From: Pseudomonadota bacterium
GTDB taxonomy: Bacteria > Desulfobacterota > Desulfovibrionia > Desulfovibrionales > Desulfovibrionaceae
Reading direction: 5' to 3'
Length of the DNA stretch: 64,000 nucleotides
Assembly (NCBI GenBank): GCA_023433925.1
Contig: JAEYTO010000007.1
Location: 1-64,000 of the forward strand
Of this stretch, positions 1-7,177 are shown in pieces; position 1 is the stretch's first letter, and the number at the start of each line of letters is the position of its first letter. Under the pieces are notes generated by a model. The model had not been told where the DNA came from. It searched no databases and worked only from the letters and a program-made list of their open reading frames with translations. The translations under genes were made by a program, and so were the position numbers.

Positions 1-73
1 CGGCCTCAGTGGCTGTTGCCAGTAGGCTCTGAGCTATCTCCAAGACATCCCGACCACGCGCTGGACGTGCCAT
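1..73 (-). CDS. N-terminus of a probable transposase / HTH protein (cut by window edge)
   Basis: Only the first 24 codons are in the window, starting at the ATG read leftwards from 73, six bases after a good Shine-Dalgarno site (GGAGG). The visible peptide begins MARPARGRDVLEIAQSLLAT. It resembles the N-terminal helical segment of IS630-type transposase/winged-helix proteins, but this is recognition from a very short stretch. The start codon and ribosome site lie inside a 12-bp inverted repeat (separate entry). The rest of the gene is outside the window, so family and integrity are unknown. Confidence 0.45.
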   Translation of the reverse strand, partial: MARPARGRDVLEIAQSLLATATEA

Positions 74-102
74 AATTATCCTCCGATGAAATAATTATGG
101 CA
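68..102 (-). promoter_or_regulatory. 12-bp inverted repeat enclosing the RBS and start codon of the left-edge gene
   Basis: TGCCATAATTAT (68-79) and ATAATTATGGCA (91-102) are perfect inverted repeats with an 11-base spacer. Read on the minus strand, the spacer holds the GGAGG ribosome site and the second arm holds the ATG. In RNA this would be a hairpin with the start codon in the stem and the SD in the loop. In DNA it could be an operator. Either would restrain expression of the adjacent probable transposase; the mechanism is inferred. Confidence 0.55.
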
Positions 103-385
103 TATTTTATTTAGAATTGGAATGAGATGGCACGGAGCCGCGCTTAAGTCGGCCCCGTGTCTTATTGTGTTACCCATATGTTCCCTTTTCCTGCTCAACC
201 ATGCACATCCAGCTAAAATGCTGCACATTATGCACAGACCAGCGCCTGAATAGGAGTTGGCGGAGACTCTGGAAAGCTTTTGTTTTTGAATGGTTATGTG
301 AAATATGCAGGTAAATCCTCAAGGGCCCTCGGCCCTTGGCGGGTGGGGTGTGGGGGGGGCGGCGCCCTCCCCACATGCCTTGGCT
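74..385. repeat. Intergenic region with one copy of the dispersed hairpin repeat (320-374)
   Basis: No convincing gene lies here. Bases 320-374 hold a copy of the family seen elsewhere in the window: a first hairpin (AAGGGCC/GGCCCTT), the linker GGGTGGGG, then a G-rich/C-rich second hairpin. It lies just downstream of the pspABC stop and could help end that transcript. An imperfect hairpin at about 152-180 (CACGG...CCGTG) may be a weak terminator. Confidence 0.5.
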
Positions 386-772
386 CTATCCCCGGTTCAG
401 GCGGCGGTCCCAGTCGGCCTCGCGGGCCGAGCGGGAGGTCACGAGGTCCTCGATGCGCCGGATGCGGCGCTCGACGCGCTCGTAGCGGGTTTGCAGCGAC
501 TGCGCGGCGCGGGCCGGGTCGCGGGCATACAGGTCGTAGAGCTGCTGCTCCTCCAGGTTGGCCGGCGGCAGGGCCGGCTCGGGCTTCATGAGCAGCGCCG
601 CCAGGAAGTAGATGCCCAGCAGCGGCCACAGCCCCGTGAAGAGCATGCCCAGCAGGAATATCATGCGCACGGCGAAGGCCGACGTGCCCAGGTAATTGGC
701 CAGGCCCTTGCACACGCCGAGCACGAGGCCCTTGCGCGAGCGGTACGGGCGGCGGAATGGTTGTGTCGTCAT
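386..772 (-). CDS. pspC: Phage shock protein C-like membrane protein
   Basis: This 128-residue inner-membrane protein has a PspC domain in its first ~65 residues: basic N-terminus, the motif GVCKGLANYLG, then a hydrophobic segment at about residues 37-60. A charged, probably coiled tail follows (about 70-125). In the Psp response PspC senses envelope damage with PspB and recruits PspA. It overlaps pspB by 4 bp (ATGA) and is the last gene of pspABC. Length and order fit the family; sensing is inferred from homology. Confidence 0.9.
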   Translation of the reverse strand: MTTQPFRRPYRSRKGLVLGVCKGLANYLGTSAFAVRMIFLLGMLFTGLWPLLGIYFLAALLMKPEPALPPANLEEQQLYDLYARDPARAAQSLQTRYERVERRIRRIEDLVTSRSAREADWDRRLNRG

Positions 773-1014
773 CGGCGTGGCGCCTCCCTGTCCTCCAGGA
801 GGATGGTCTCCAGGGCCTCCAGACGCTGCTCCAGGCGCTCCAGACCCTGGTGCAGCTCCTGGACCTGGCGGGCCTCGTCGCCGCCGCGGCGGCTTTGGCG
901 TCCGCCGAAGACGATCTTGAGCGCCGCGAGAATGAAGAAGCCGGCGATGATGACCACGATGACCTTGGCTCCGGCGGCCACGGTCGTGGCCAGGAACAAG
1001 AAGAACTCCTCCAT
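769..1014 (-). CDS. pspB: Phage shock protein B-like small membrane protein
   Basis: This 81-residue protein has one N-terminal membrane span (about residues 5-32) followed by a charged heptad-like region (about 45-75, HQGLERLEQRLEALE). That is the PspB pattern. It sits between pspA and pspC, overlapping pspC by 4 bp and lying 13 bp from pspA. It probably works with PspC as an envelope-stress sensor. The call rests on size, topology and operon position, since PspB is poorly conserved in sequence. Confidence 0.82.
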   Translation of the reverse strand: MEEFFLFLATTVAAGAKVIVVIIAGFFILAALKIVFGGRQSRRGGDEARQVQELHQGLERLEQRLEALETILLEDREAPRR

Positions 1015-1027
1015 GGGGGCTCCGCCT

Positions 1028-1702
1028 TTAGTCGCTGGTTTTCACGGGAGCCTGGCCGGACTTGAGGCTGGCCAGCTCGCGCTCGATCTCCTCATCCTGC
1101 TCCAGGCGCGCGTACTCCTGCTCCAGGCTGGGCTTGCCGGGACGCGCGGCAAGCTCGGCCTCGGCCTCCATGCGCTCGATGCGGTTCTCGATGTGGTCGA
1201 AGCGCAGCATGGCCGAGGCGGAATCGTAGCGCCGCAGATGCTCGTAGGCCTGCTTGCGCGTGCGAGCGCGCGCGTGCCGGGCCACGAGGCCGCGCTGCTT
1301 CTCGCGGGCGGCCGCGAGCTTCTCCTCCAGCTTGGAGATGTCCTCCTGGTACTGGGCGACGTGTTCCTCGACCATGGCCAGCTCGGCCTTGAGGCCGCCG
1401 GCGCGCTCGGCGAATCGGCGCTTCTCGACCAGAGCCTCGCGGGCCAGGTCGTCGCGGCCCTTGTCCACGGCCTTGCGGGCGCGGGATTCCCAGGCTTCGA
1501 GCTTGGCCAGCACGGCCTCCTGCTCGCGGCCGATCTTCTTGCGGCTGGCCATGGCCTGGGCGCAGGAGGCCTTGACCTCGACCAGGGTCTCTTCCATCTC
1601 CTGGATCATGAGCCGGATGAGCTTTTCCGGGTCCTCGGCCTTGTCCAGGATGGCGTTGAGGTTGGAGCTGATGATGTCCCGCACGCGGGTGAAAATGCCC
1701 AT
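1028..1702 (-). CDS. pspA: Phage shock protein A (PspA/IM30 family)
   Basis: This is a 224-residue, almost wholly helical coiled-coil protein beginning MGIFTRVRDIISSNLNAILD, the amphipathic membrane-binding helix of PspA/IM30. The segment PEKLIRLMIQEMEETL is also characteristic. PspA binds stressed inner membrane and, in well-studied systems, inhibits PspF. The SD GGAGG lies just before the ATG, and a sigma-54 promoter candidate lies about 50 bp upstream, opposite the divergent pspF. First gene of pspABC. Confidence 0.95.
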   Translation of the reverse strand: MGIFTRVRDIISSNLNAILDKAEDPEKLIRLMIQEMEETLVEVKASCAQAMASRKKIGREQEAVLAKLEAWESRARKAVDKGRDDLAREALVEKRRFAERAGGLKAELAMVEEHVAQYQEDISKLEEKLAAAREKQRGLVARHARARTRKQAYEHLRRYDSASAMLRFDHIENRIERMEAEAELAARPGKPSLEQEYARLEQDEEIERELASLKSGQAPVKTSD

Positions 1703-1749
1703 TGTCTCCTCCGTTTTATGGTCTTGTTCGCCAAACCTGGGCCAGGAGA

Positions 1750-1765
1750 AGCACGAAGCATGCCC
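1750..1765 (-). promoter_or_regulatory. Sigma-54 (-24/-12) promoter candidate for pspABC
   Basis: On the minus strand the sequence GGGCATGCTTCGTGCT has GG and GC separated by exactly 10 bases, as in the consensus TGGCAC-N5-TTGCW. It differs from consensus at a few positions. It lies about 48 bp before the pspA ATG, where a PspF-dependent promoter is expected. The match is by eye and no start site is known. Confidence 0.6.
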
Positions 1766-1810
1766 AGAATTCGCATGTCACTTTTTTAAAGGCCTTGGGA
1801 GCAGCGCCGG

Positions 1811-1840
1811 CCTTGACCATGACCAAGGACGAGGTTAACC
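1811..1840. promoter_or_regulatory. Candidate PspF upstream activating sites
   Basis: An imperfect 18-base palindrome (CCTTGACCATGACCAAGG, 1811-1828) is followed by the perfect palindrome GGTTAACC (1833-1840). They lie 45-75 bp upstream of the sigma-54 promoter candidate and close to the pspF start. This is where enhancer sites for PspF and its own autoregulation would sit. Binding is inferred from symmetry and position only. Confidence 0.4.
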
Positions 1841-1884
1841 AAGCCTCATGTTGGCTAAAATAACCATGCCCCAGGACAGCCGCC

Positions 1885-3096
1885 ATGGCCAGTGAGACCA
1901 CGCCGCGCCATCAGGAGGCCATCGGCGGCTCCGAAGCCTTCCTGCGCTGCCAGGAGCGCCTGTCCCAGGCGGCCAGGGTCAACCGGCCGCTGCTGCTCAT
2001 CGGCGAGCGCGGCACGGGCAAGGAGCTTGCCGCGCGCAAGGTGCACTACCTGTCGCCCAGGTGGCGGCAGCCGCTCGTGACGCTCAACTGCGCGGCGCTC
2101 TCGCCCACGCTCATCGAGTCGGAGCTGTTCGGCCACGAGGCCGGGGCCTTCACAGGCGCCCAGGGCCGGCGCGCCGGCCGCTTCGAGGAGGCCCACGAGT
2201 CCACGCTCTTCCTGGACGAGATCGGGACCATTCCCCTGGTGGCGCAGGAGAAGATCCTGCGCGTGGTGGAGTACGGGACCTTCGAGCGCGTGGGCGGCTC
2301 GCGCACCGTGGAGGTGGACGCGCGCATCGTGGCCGCCACCAACGCCGACCTGCCGGCCATGGCCGAGGCAGGCCTTTTCAAGAAGGATCTCCTGGACAGG
2401 CTGGCCTTCGAGGTCATCCGCATCCCGCCCCTGCGCGAGCGCGGCGACGACGTGCTGGCCCTGGCCCGCCACTTCGCCCTGCGCATGGCCGCCGAGCTTG
2501 GCCTCACGGAGGCCCCGCGCTTCACGCGGGCGGCCGAACGGGCGCTCATGGCTCATCCTTGGCCCGGCAACGTGCGCGAGCTCAAAAACGTGGTGGAGCG
2601 CTCCCTGTTCCGCGCCCAGGGGCCGGTCATCCGCGAGATCGTCGTCTCGCCCTTCGAGGCGGGCGCGCCGAGTCGCGCGGATGTGGCGGGCCTGGCCGGG
2701 AAGGCGGACATGCCGGAGATGGGGGACGCGGCGGCCATGGAGAACCCAGGCTCCCGGCGCGACCCGCAAGGCTCCACATCCAAGCCCTGGACGGCCGGCG
2801 AAGCCCACTGGGGAGCATTCCCCGGCCGACCGGCGTCTTCTGGCCCGCTTGATGGCCTGGAGACTCCGTTCCCGCCTGGCGGCCCGGCAACGGGCTGGCC
2901 AGGATGCGCCGCGCAAGCCCTGCCCGACTCATCCGTGCCCTTTGCCGAGGCCGTGCGAGCCTTCGAGCTGGGGCTTCTGCGGCGGGCACTGGCCGCGACT
3001 CGCCACAACCAGCGCAAGGCCGCCGCGCTCATGGGCCTGAGCTATGACCAGTTCAGGGGGCTGTATCGCAAGTATTCCAAGGACCTGTCCGAATAG
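1885..3096 (+). CDS. pspF: Phage shock operon sigma-54 activator PspF
   Basis: This 403-residue enhancer-binding protein has no N-terminal receiver domain. The AAA+ domain (about residues 8-240) shows a Walker A-like GERGTGKE, the sigma-54 contact loop GAFTGA (about residue 88), a Walker B-type LFLDEIG and the arginine-rich RERGDDV region. The C-terminal helix-turn-helix (about 365-395, NQRKAAALMGLSYDQF) should bind the enhancer. Known PspF proteins are ~325-340 aa; the excess is a low-complexity linker at about 265-345. It is divergent from pspA, which fits direct control by PspA. Confidence 0.88.
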   Translation: MASETTPRHQEAIGGSEAFLRCQERLSQAARVNRPLLLIGERGTGKELAARKVHYLSPRWRQPLVTLNCAALSPTLIESELFGHEAGAFTGAQGRRAGRFEEAHESTLFLDEIGTIPLVAQEKILRVVEYGTFERVGGSRTVEVDARIVAATNADLPAMAEAGLFKKDLLDRLAFEVIRIPPLRERGDDVLALARHFALRMAAELGLTEAPRFTRAAERALMAHPWPGNVRELKNVVERSLFRAQGPVIREIVVSPFEAGAPSRADVAGLAGKADMPEMGDAAAMENPGSRRDPQGSTSKPWTAGEAHWGAFPGRPASSGPLDGLETPFPPGGPATGWPGCAAQALPDSSVPFAEAVRAFELGLLRRALAATRHNQRKAAALMGLSYDQFRGLYRKYSKDLSE

Positions 3097-3146
3097 AGCA
3101 GTTTGACTTTGAGCTGCCCGGACCTTTTCCACGGCCCGGTAAATTC

Positions 3147-3551
3147 TCAGGCCATGGATAAGGTGCTGAGCGTGGAGATGAGCGCGTCGCGGCTGATGGG
3201 CTTGGGCAGCACGGCGTTGGCCCCGAAGAGCCTGGCCAGGTCTAGATAATCCAGGCGGCCGATGGCGCCCCCGCCGGAGATCGCCAGGATCTTGCAGGGC
3301 GTCCGGCGGTGCTTGAGCTCGCGGATGGTCTCGAAGCCGTCCTTGCGGGGCATGAAGATATCGACGATAACGAGGTCCGCGGAGCCTTTCTCCAGCCGGC
3401 GCATGGCCTCTTCCCCGTCCTCGGCCTCGCTGACACGATAGCCTTCTCTCTCCAGGTGACGACGCAGGAAGATGCGCATGGTGGCGTCATCGTCTATTAC
3501 CAGTATGTGCTGTATGATCGGCTCCGCCGACGTGGAAGGGAACGTATTCAT
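3147..3551 (-). CDS. Single-domain response regulator (CheY-like)
   Basis: This 134-residue stand-alone receiver domain has ILVIDDD near the N-terminus, the phospho-acceptor Asp in LVIVDIFMPRKDG and the conserved Lys in LPKPIS. There is no output domain, so it probably signals by protein contact. The ATG at 3551 was chosen because the receiver fold begins about 14 residues later; longer versions would run into the divergent gene. The partner kinase is unknown. It ends about 50 bp from the convergent pspF. Confidence 0.85.
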   Translation of the reverse strand: MNTFPSTSAEPIIQHILVIDDDATMRIFLRRHLEREGYRVSEAEDGEEAMRRLEKGSADLVIVDIFMPRKDGFETIRELKHRRTPCKILAISGGGAIGRLDYLDLARLFGANAVLPKPISRDALISTLSTLSMA

Positions 3552-3606
3552 GTATTGTATACTACAACCTATTTCTGAACGAAGACAACCATTATCTGGT
3601 GAATTC

Positions 3607-3978
3607 ATGCACGACGATGCAAAGGGGCTCGCGGCTCTCATAGAACGCATGGCCTCCACGGCGCGGGAGCATGCGGCCATGAGCCGCGGCAGGGCCTGGT
3701 GGGTGCTCCTGTGCGGGGGGACGCTCGATGCGGATGATTTCGATCAACGCGAGCGCATGCGCGAGGGCCTGGCCGAGGTTGCGCGCGAGCTGGGCCTGGC
3801 GCTCAGCGAGCACATCTGGGTGTGGGACGACCATGATCGGGCTCAGCTCGTGGTGGGCCGCCACGCCACCCGCGAACACGCCCTGGAGGAGTCCGGACGG
3901 CTGGCCGAGCGCCTCCGCATATTGGGCCGGCGCGTGGAGGTCAGGGTCATGGAGGAGTTGGAGGAAGGCCGGGGCTAG
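3607..3978 (+). CDS. Hypothetical protein, 123 aa
   Basis: I do not recognise a family. The protein is soluble, mixed alpha/beta and acidic, with a WWVLLCGG strand near residue 32 and a DDHDRAQLVVG segment near residue 72. Repeated long helices suggest a small compact domain. It is divergent from the receiver-domain gene with a 55-bp shared upstream region, so the two may be co-regulated. High third-position GC supports real coding. The start is taken at 3607; in-frame codons further upstream overlap the neighbouring gene. Confidence 0.6.
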   Translation: MHDDAKGLAALIERMASTAREHAAMSRGRAWWVLLCGGTLDADDFDQRERMREGLAEVARELGLALSEHIWVWDDHDRAQLVVGRHATREHALEESGRLAERLRILGRRVEVRVMEELEEGRG

Positions 3979-4006
3979 GGTTTGTTAACACTAGTTGTCA
4001 TTTTCC

Positions 4007-4053
4007 AGGTAATTCCCTGCCTAACACAGGTCCGGTTTGGCAGGGAATTACCT
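4007..4053. repeat. Perfect 15-bp inverted repeat (possible terminator)
   Basis: AGGTAATTCCCTGCC (4007-4021) is repeated as its exact reverse complement at 4039-4053, with a 17-base loop. It lies between two convergent genes (ending at 3978 and 4164). It could terminate transcription from either side, though no clear T-run follows. Its AT-richer sequence differs from the neighbouring G-rich repeat. Confidence 0.55.
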
Positions 4054-4090
4054 ATCTTTAAATGGTTACCTAGATAGCGCAGATAAATCG

Positions 4091-4146
4091 CCAAGGGCCC
4101 TTGGCCCTGGGTGGGTGGGGTTCGGGGAGGGCAACGCCCTTCCCGA
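4091..4146 (+). repeat. Dispersed hairpin repeat copy
   Basis: This is a clean copy of the family. The first hairpin is built from CCAAGGGC and GCCCTTGG-like arms, followed by the linker GGGTGGGGTTCGG and a second hairpin GGGAGGGC-AAC-GCCCTTCCC. Its left flank (from about 4062) also resembles the left flank of the 320-374 copy. It lies directly after panD on the opposite strand and may terminate it. Confidence 0.6.
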
Positions 4147-4163
4147 TTCAAGTGCAATGCGCA

Positions 4164-4616
4164 TTAGCTCTTAGCCGCGCACTCCACGCGCTCGTAGCGC
4201 TCGCCCAGGCGGCTGGCGCGGCCCAGCTCGTCCAGCCTGGGCGTGACGTGCTCGGCCACGCGCACGACGCGGTTGGCGTCGTCCACGTGCACGGCCCGGC
4301 TCACGCGGCCCGGCAGTTGGCTCGCCGGGACCTGCTCGTAGGCCATGACGATGGCCAGGTCGCCCTTGCGGAACTTGTGCGCGGCCGCGCCGTTGAGGCA
4401 GATGTCCCCGCCGCCGGCCGGGCCCTCGATGGCGTAGGTCTGGATGCGCTCGCCCGTGGTCACGTTGACCACGTCGACCATGGTGTGCGGATAGATGCCG
4501 GCCGCTCCGAGCAGGAGCGCGTCGATGGTGACGGAGCCGACGTAATCGATGTCTGCGTTGGTCACGGTCACGCGGTGCAGCTTGCCGTACATGAAGGCGC
4601 GAGTTGCTTCGGTCAT
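4164..4616 (-). CDS. panD: Aspartate 1-decarboxylase (pyruvoyl enzyme)
   Basis: The enzyme converts L-aspartate to beta-alanine for pantothenate and CoA synthesis. The 150-residue proenzyme has GKLHRVTVTNADIDY followed by the self-cleavage site YVGSVTID. Cleavage between Gly27 and Ser28 would give the pyruvoyl group. ICLNGAAAH is also conserved. The ATG at 4616 gives eight extra N-terminal residues compared with starting at MYGKLHR (codon 9), so the exact start is open. No other pan gene is nearby. Confidence 0.92.
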   Translation of the reverse strand: MTEATRAFMYGKLHRVTVTNADIDYVGSVTIDALLLGAAGIYPHTMVDVVNVTTGERIQTYAIEGPAGGGDICLNGAAAHKFRKGDLAIVMAYEQVPASQLPGRVSRAVHVDDANRVVRVAEHVTPRLDELGRASRLGERYERVECAAKS

Positions 4617-4784
4617 GGGCGTGCATGTAACGCTTTTCAGGCGTTTGGCAAGCCCGGATCCCGGCCTGGCTCGGCTCAGGCCTGGATGCGCGCGGTGCGA
4701 TCCTGTAGCATGGCCGGAAGCAGTCCGCGGCCGGATGCGAGCCAATCCGCGACCGGCCCCACCAGCCATGCCCAGGAGGACGCC

Positions 4785-5219
4785 ATGCCGCAATGCATCG
4801 GCTTCGTGGCCCACGACGCATGCAAGGACGACCTGCTGGCCTGGGTCGCGGCCCACCGGGAGCGCTTCCTGGGCCAGGAGATCGTGGCCACCGGCACCAC
4901 GGGCGGCCTGCTGGCCGAGAGCTTCCCGGACCTGAATGTCCGCCGGCTCATGTCCGGTCCCCTGGGCGGCGACGCCCAGCTCGCGACCATGATCGCCGAG
5001 GAGCGCATCGCCCTGCTCGTGTTCCTCATCGACCCCATGAGCCCGCAGCCGCACGACGTGGACGTGCGCACGCTCCTGCGCATGGCCGTGCTGCACAACG
5101 TCCCGGCGGCCTTCAACCTGGCCACGGCCGACTATCTCGTGCAGAGCCGGCACTTCGGGAGCGGGTACAAGCCTGGGCGCAGGGATTTCTCGGCGCATCT
5201 TGGACGGCTCAAGAAGTAG
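4785..5219 (+). CDS. mgsA: Methylglyoxal synthase
   Basis: This cytosolic enzyme turns dihydroxyacetone phosphate into methylglyoxal plus phosphate. The 144-residue protein shows the family landmarks: IGFVAHDACKDDLL at the N-terminus, ATGTTGGLL, SGPLGGDAQLATMI with its catalytic Asp, LIDPMSPQPHDVDV and VPAAFNLATAD. Length is normal. An AGGAGG site sits 6 bp before the ATG. The gene stands alone and is convergent with the thioesterase gene. Confidence 0.93.
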   Translation: MPQCIGFVAHDACKDDLLAWVAAHRERFLGQEIVATGTTGGLLAESFPDLNVRRLMSGPLGGDAQLATMIAEERIALLVFLIDPMSPQPHDVDVRTLLRMAVLHNVPAAFNLATADYLVQSRHFGSGYKPGRRDFSAHLGRLKK

Positions 5220-5307
5220 CGCGGGCTGGGGCGGCGCGGCTGGCGGCGGAGTGCCTGCCGGCAACGCCCGTGTCGAGGCGTGCGCGCCGGAGCCGGTCGA
5301 GGCCGGG

Positions 5308-5736
5308 CTAGCTCCGGCGGATGTTGTAGACCGAGCGGCCCTCGGCCAGGATCACGTCCGGCTCGTTGCGCGCGTGGAGGATCGTGGAGGCGTTGCCCAC
5401 CCGGTTGCCCAGGAGCTTCACGCGCGACTCGGCCACGAGGTCGTCCCGGCCCAGGGCGGGCTTGAGGTAGTCCACGCGCATGTCGATGGTCGAGAGCTTG
5501 TCGCCTATGCCGCACATGCTCCAGACCGCGAACCCGCCGCAGGTGTCCACCAGCGTGGAGATGACCCCGCCGTGCAGCGCCCCGCGCCGCGCGTCGCCGA
5601 CCAGCTCGTCCTTGTAGGGGATGTAGAGCTTGCAGAGGCCAGGTTCCAGGGACAGGAGCTTGATGCCCATGAACTTGTTGAAGGGCAGCTGGTTCTCGAT
5701 GAGGTCGCGGAAGATTTCGAGTTCCTGGGGGGTCAT
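5308..5736 (-). CDS. Hotdog-fold thioesterase (PaaI family)
   Basis: This 142-residue protein has the hotdog signature RGALHGGVISTLVDTCGGFA-like region at about residues 50-70, then IDMRVDYLKPA and a C-terminal strand. PaaI-type enzymes hydrolyse acyl-CoA thioesters; the substrate cannot be told here. The ATG at 5736 begins MTPQELEIFRDLI. The first ~55 codons plus upstream DNA are duplicated 1.2 kb away as a frameshifted remnant (6755-6964), which may record a local duplication. Confidence 0.85.
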   Translation of the reverse strand: MTPQELEIFRDLIENQLPFNKFMGIKLLSLEPGLCKLYIPYKDELVGDARRGALHGGVISTLVDTCGGFAVWSMCGIGDKLSTIDMRVDYLKPALGRDDLVAESRVKLLGNRVGNASTILHARNEPDVILAEGRSVYNIRRS

Positions 5737-5893
5737 GAAGTGGCTCCGTGGGGATTGCCTGCGGCGGGCTTCGGAGAAAGGCGTTCGAAGCGGGTGGGCA
5801 GGCGGGATTTGCGTTGCGGAATCAGTCGAACAGTTGGAGGAGGATAGCGGAAGACGCCGCACAGGACAAATCTAGCGGCCTGGCGGCATGTGA

Positions 5894-6103
5894 TCACTCG
5901 GCGCGAGATGCCTGGGACAGCCGCTCGGGAATCTTCTCGGGCGGAATCTCGACCACTTGGCCGTCCTCCCAGACCACGGCAGGCACGCCATCGGCCACGT
6001 GGCGCAGGAGGTCCTTGCGCACGGCGGCCTGGAGCGCCTCGTCGAGTCCTCGGCCTTCCAGAAGGATGGCGGTGATGTCCTTAGTGCTTTTCTTCTCTGC
6101 CAT
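5894..6103 (-). CDS. Small partner of a zeta-toxin-like ATPase
   Basis: This is a 69-residue protein with a charged helical N-terminal half and the C-terminal motif GVPAVVWEDGQVVEIPPEKIP. Small proteins of this look are common directly downstream of zeta-like P-loop ATPases, and this ORF starts inside the last codons of that gene (23-bp overlap). An antitoxin-like or accessory role is plausible but unproven. No DNA-binding motif is evident. Confidence 0.65.
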   Translation of the reverse strand: MAEKKSTKDITAILLEGRGLDEALQAAVRKDLLRHVADGVPAVVWEDGQVVEIPPEKIPERLSQASRAE

Positions 6104-6686
6104 ATCGGGCTCGCATGTCTGCCCATTCGCGCGGGGCGGGAGTTTCCAGAACCCGCTCGCCCGACCCCATGGCCAGGAGGCGCGGTCCGGTTTTGCGTGA
6201 ATTATCGTAGAAGCGCCAGGATGCGGTCAAGGGCATGTACAAGGTGAAGAAGTTCCGCAGGCCGGCCTCGTAGCGTCTGCGCACGACCTCCTCGGGTATG
6301 TCGTGCCCGCCGCGGCACACCCTGCTCCGCACGCGCGCCAGGGCCATCTCGGGGCTGGGAAGCCACAGGAAAACGATGTGCAGGGCGTAGCCCTGCGCTT
6401 TCTGCAAGCCGCGTATCCAGGCGGCATAGCTCTTGGCCGCCAAGGTCGTCTCAAAGGCGAAGTCCGCATTCTCCGCAGCCAGGGCCTTGAGGCGCTCCAG
6501 CATGATGCGCCCGGCCTGCACGGCCGCGCTCTCGGGGCTGAAGCCGGAAAGGCCCTGGGCGATGACATCGGCGTTCACGAAGAACGGAACATCGAGAATG
6601 TCGCGCAACAGGGCCGGGGCGGTAGTGGTTTTGCCCGCGCCGTTGGGGCCGGCGATGATGATGACGTTGGGGCTGTGGGTGGTCAC
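6081..6686 (-). CDS. Zeta-toxin-family P-loop kinase/ATPase
   Basis: The 201-residue protein has Walker A AGPNGAGKTT (about residues 12-21), the acidic FVNADVIAQGLS segment, FAFETTLA at about 78 and an arginine-rich lid with RRRYEAGLRNFF. This matches the zeta toxin/PezT-like family, whose toxic members phosphorylate UDP-N-acetylglucosamine. Whether this one is a toxin is not shown. It forms a two-gene unit with the 69-aa protein. The unit lies between two copies of a thioesterase 5' segment, which suggests recent local rearrangement. Confidence 0.82.
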   Translation of the reverse strand: MTTHSPNVIIIAGPNGAGKTTTAPALLRDILDVPFFVNADVIAQGLSGFSPESAAVQAGRIMLERLKALAAENADFAFETTLAAKSYAAWIRGLQKAQGYALHIVFLWLPSPEMALARVRSRVCRGGHDIPEEVVRRRYEAGLRNFFTLYMPLTASWRFYDNSRKTGPRLLAMGSGERVLETPAPREWADMRARYGREEKH

Positions 6687-6754
6687 GGTGGGGGGAATGT
6701 ATGCTGTTGCGCTGGCGACGGCAACTTAGCGATCGTTCCCGGCTACGATGACGC

Positions 6755-6964
6755 CCCGCCGTGCAGCGCCCCGCGCCGCGCGTCGCCGACCAACTCGTCC
6801 TTGTAGGGGATGAAGAGCTTGCAGAGCCCGGCTCCAGGGACAGGAGCTTGATGCCCATGAACTTGTTGAAGGGCAGCTGGTTCTCGATGAGGTCGCGGAA
6901 GAAGTTGAGGTCAGAGGGGGCATGTGGGGCTCCGTGGGGGTTGCCTGCGGCGGGCTTCGGGGGA
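6755..6964 (-). pseudogene. Truncated, frameshifted duplicate of the thioesterase 5' end
   Basis: This stretch is a near copy of 5572-5780: upstream DNA, start region and first ~55 codons of the PaaI-type gene. It still encodes FFRDLIENQLPFNKFMGI. The start region has changed, a deletion shifts the frame after LLSLEPG, and the 3' part of the gene is absent. It is therefore non-functional. With the intact gene it forms ~210-bp direct repeats around the zeta-like module. Confidence 0.85.
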
Positions 6965-7177
6965 AAAACCATGGAGTGAGAAATCGGACTAAACTGGTGC
7001 AGGAGAGTGAAATCTCTGCTTGGGAAATAGTATTATAAGCAATGAAAACGGACAGAGGTTTATAGGTGAACTATAAAACATCCTGATATCGCTTGGTGAA
7101 TCTACCGTTAACTATATTCTTCCTTCGCGCGTTAGGCTAATAAGAAATATCCAACAAGCATTCGAACCAATTTAGAA
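6965..7177. other. AT-rich intergenic junction
   Basis: Base composition falls sharply from the GC-rich neighbourhood at about 6980. No ORF is convincing. A small inverted repeat, TTTATAG/CTATAAA, lies at about 7061-7079 and could be a terminator or operator for the minus-strand operon that ends at 7178. No copy of the tRNA-Ala 3' end was found here. Confidence 0.4.

Noticed and set aside
305..1789. A 494-codon open frame opposite the psp genes
   Set aside because: It lies antisense to pspA, pspB and pspC, has low-complexity Ala/Gly/Arg-rich sequence and no ribosome site. High GC produces such shadow frames.
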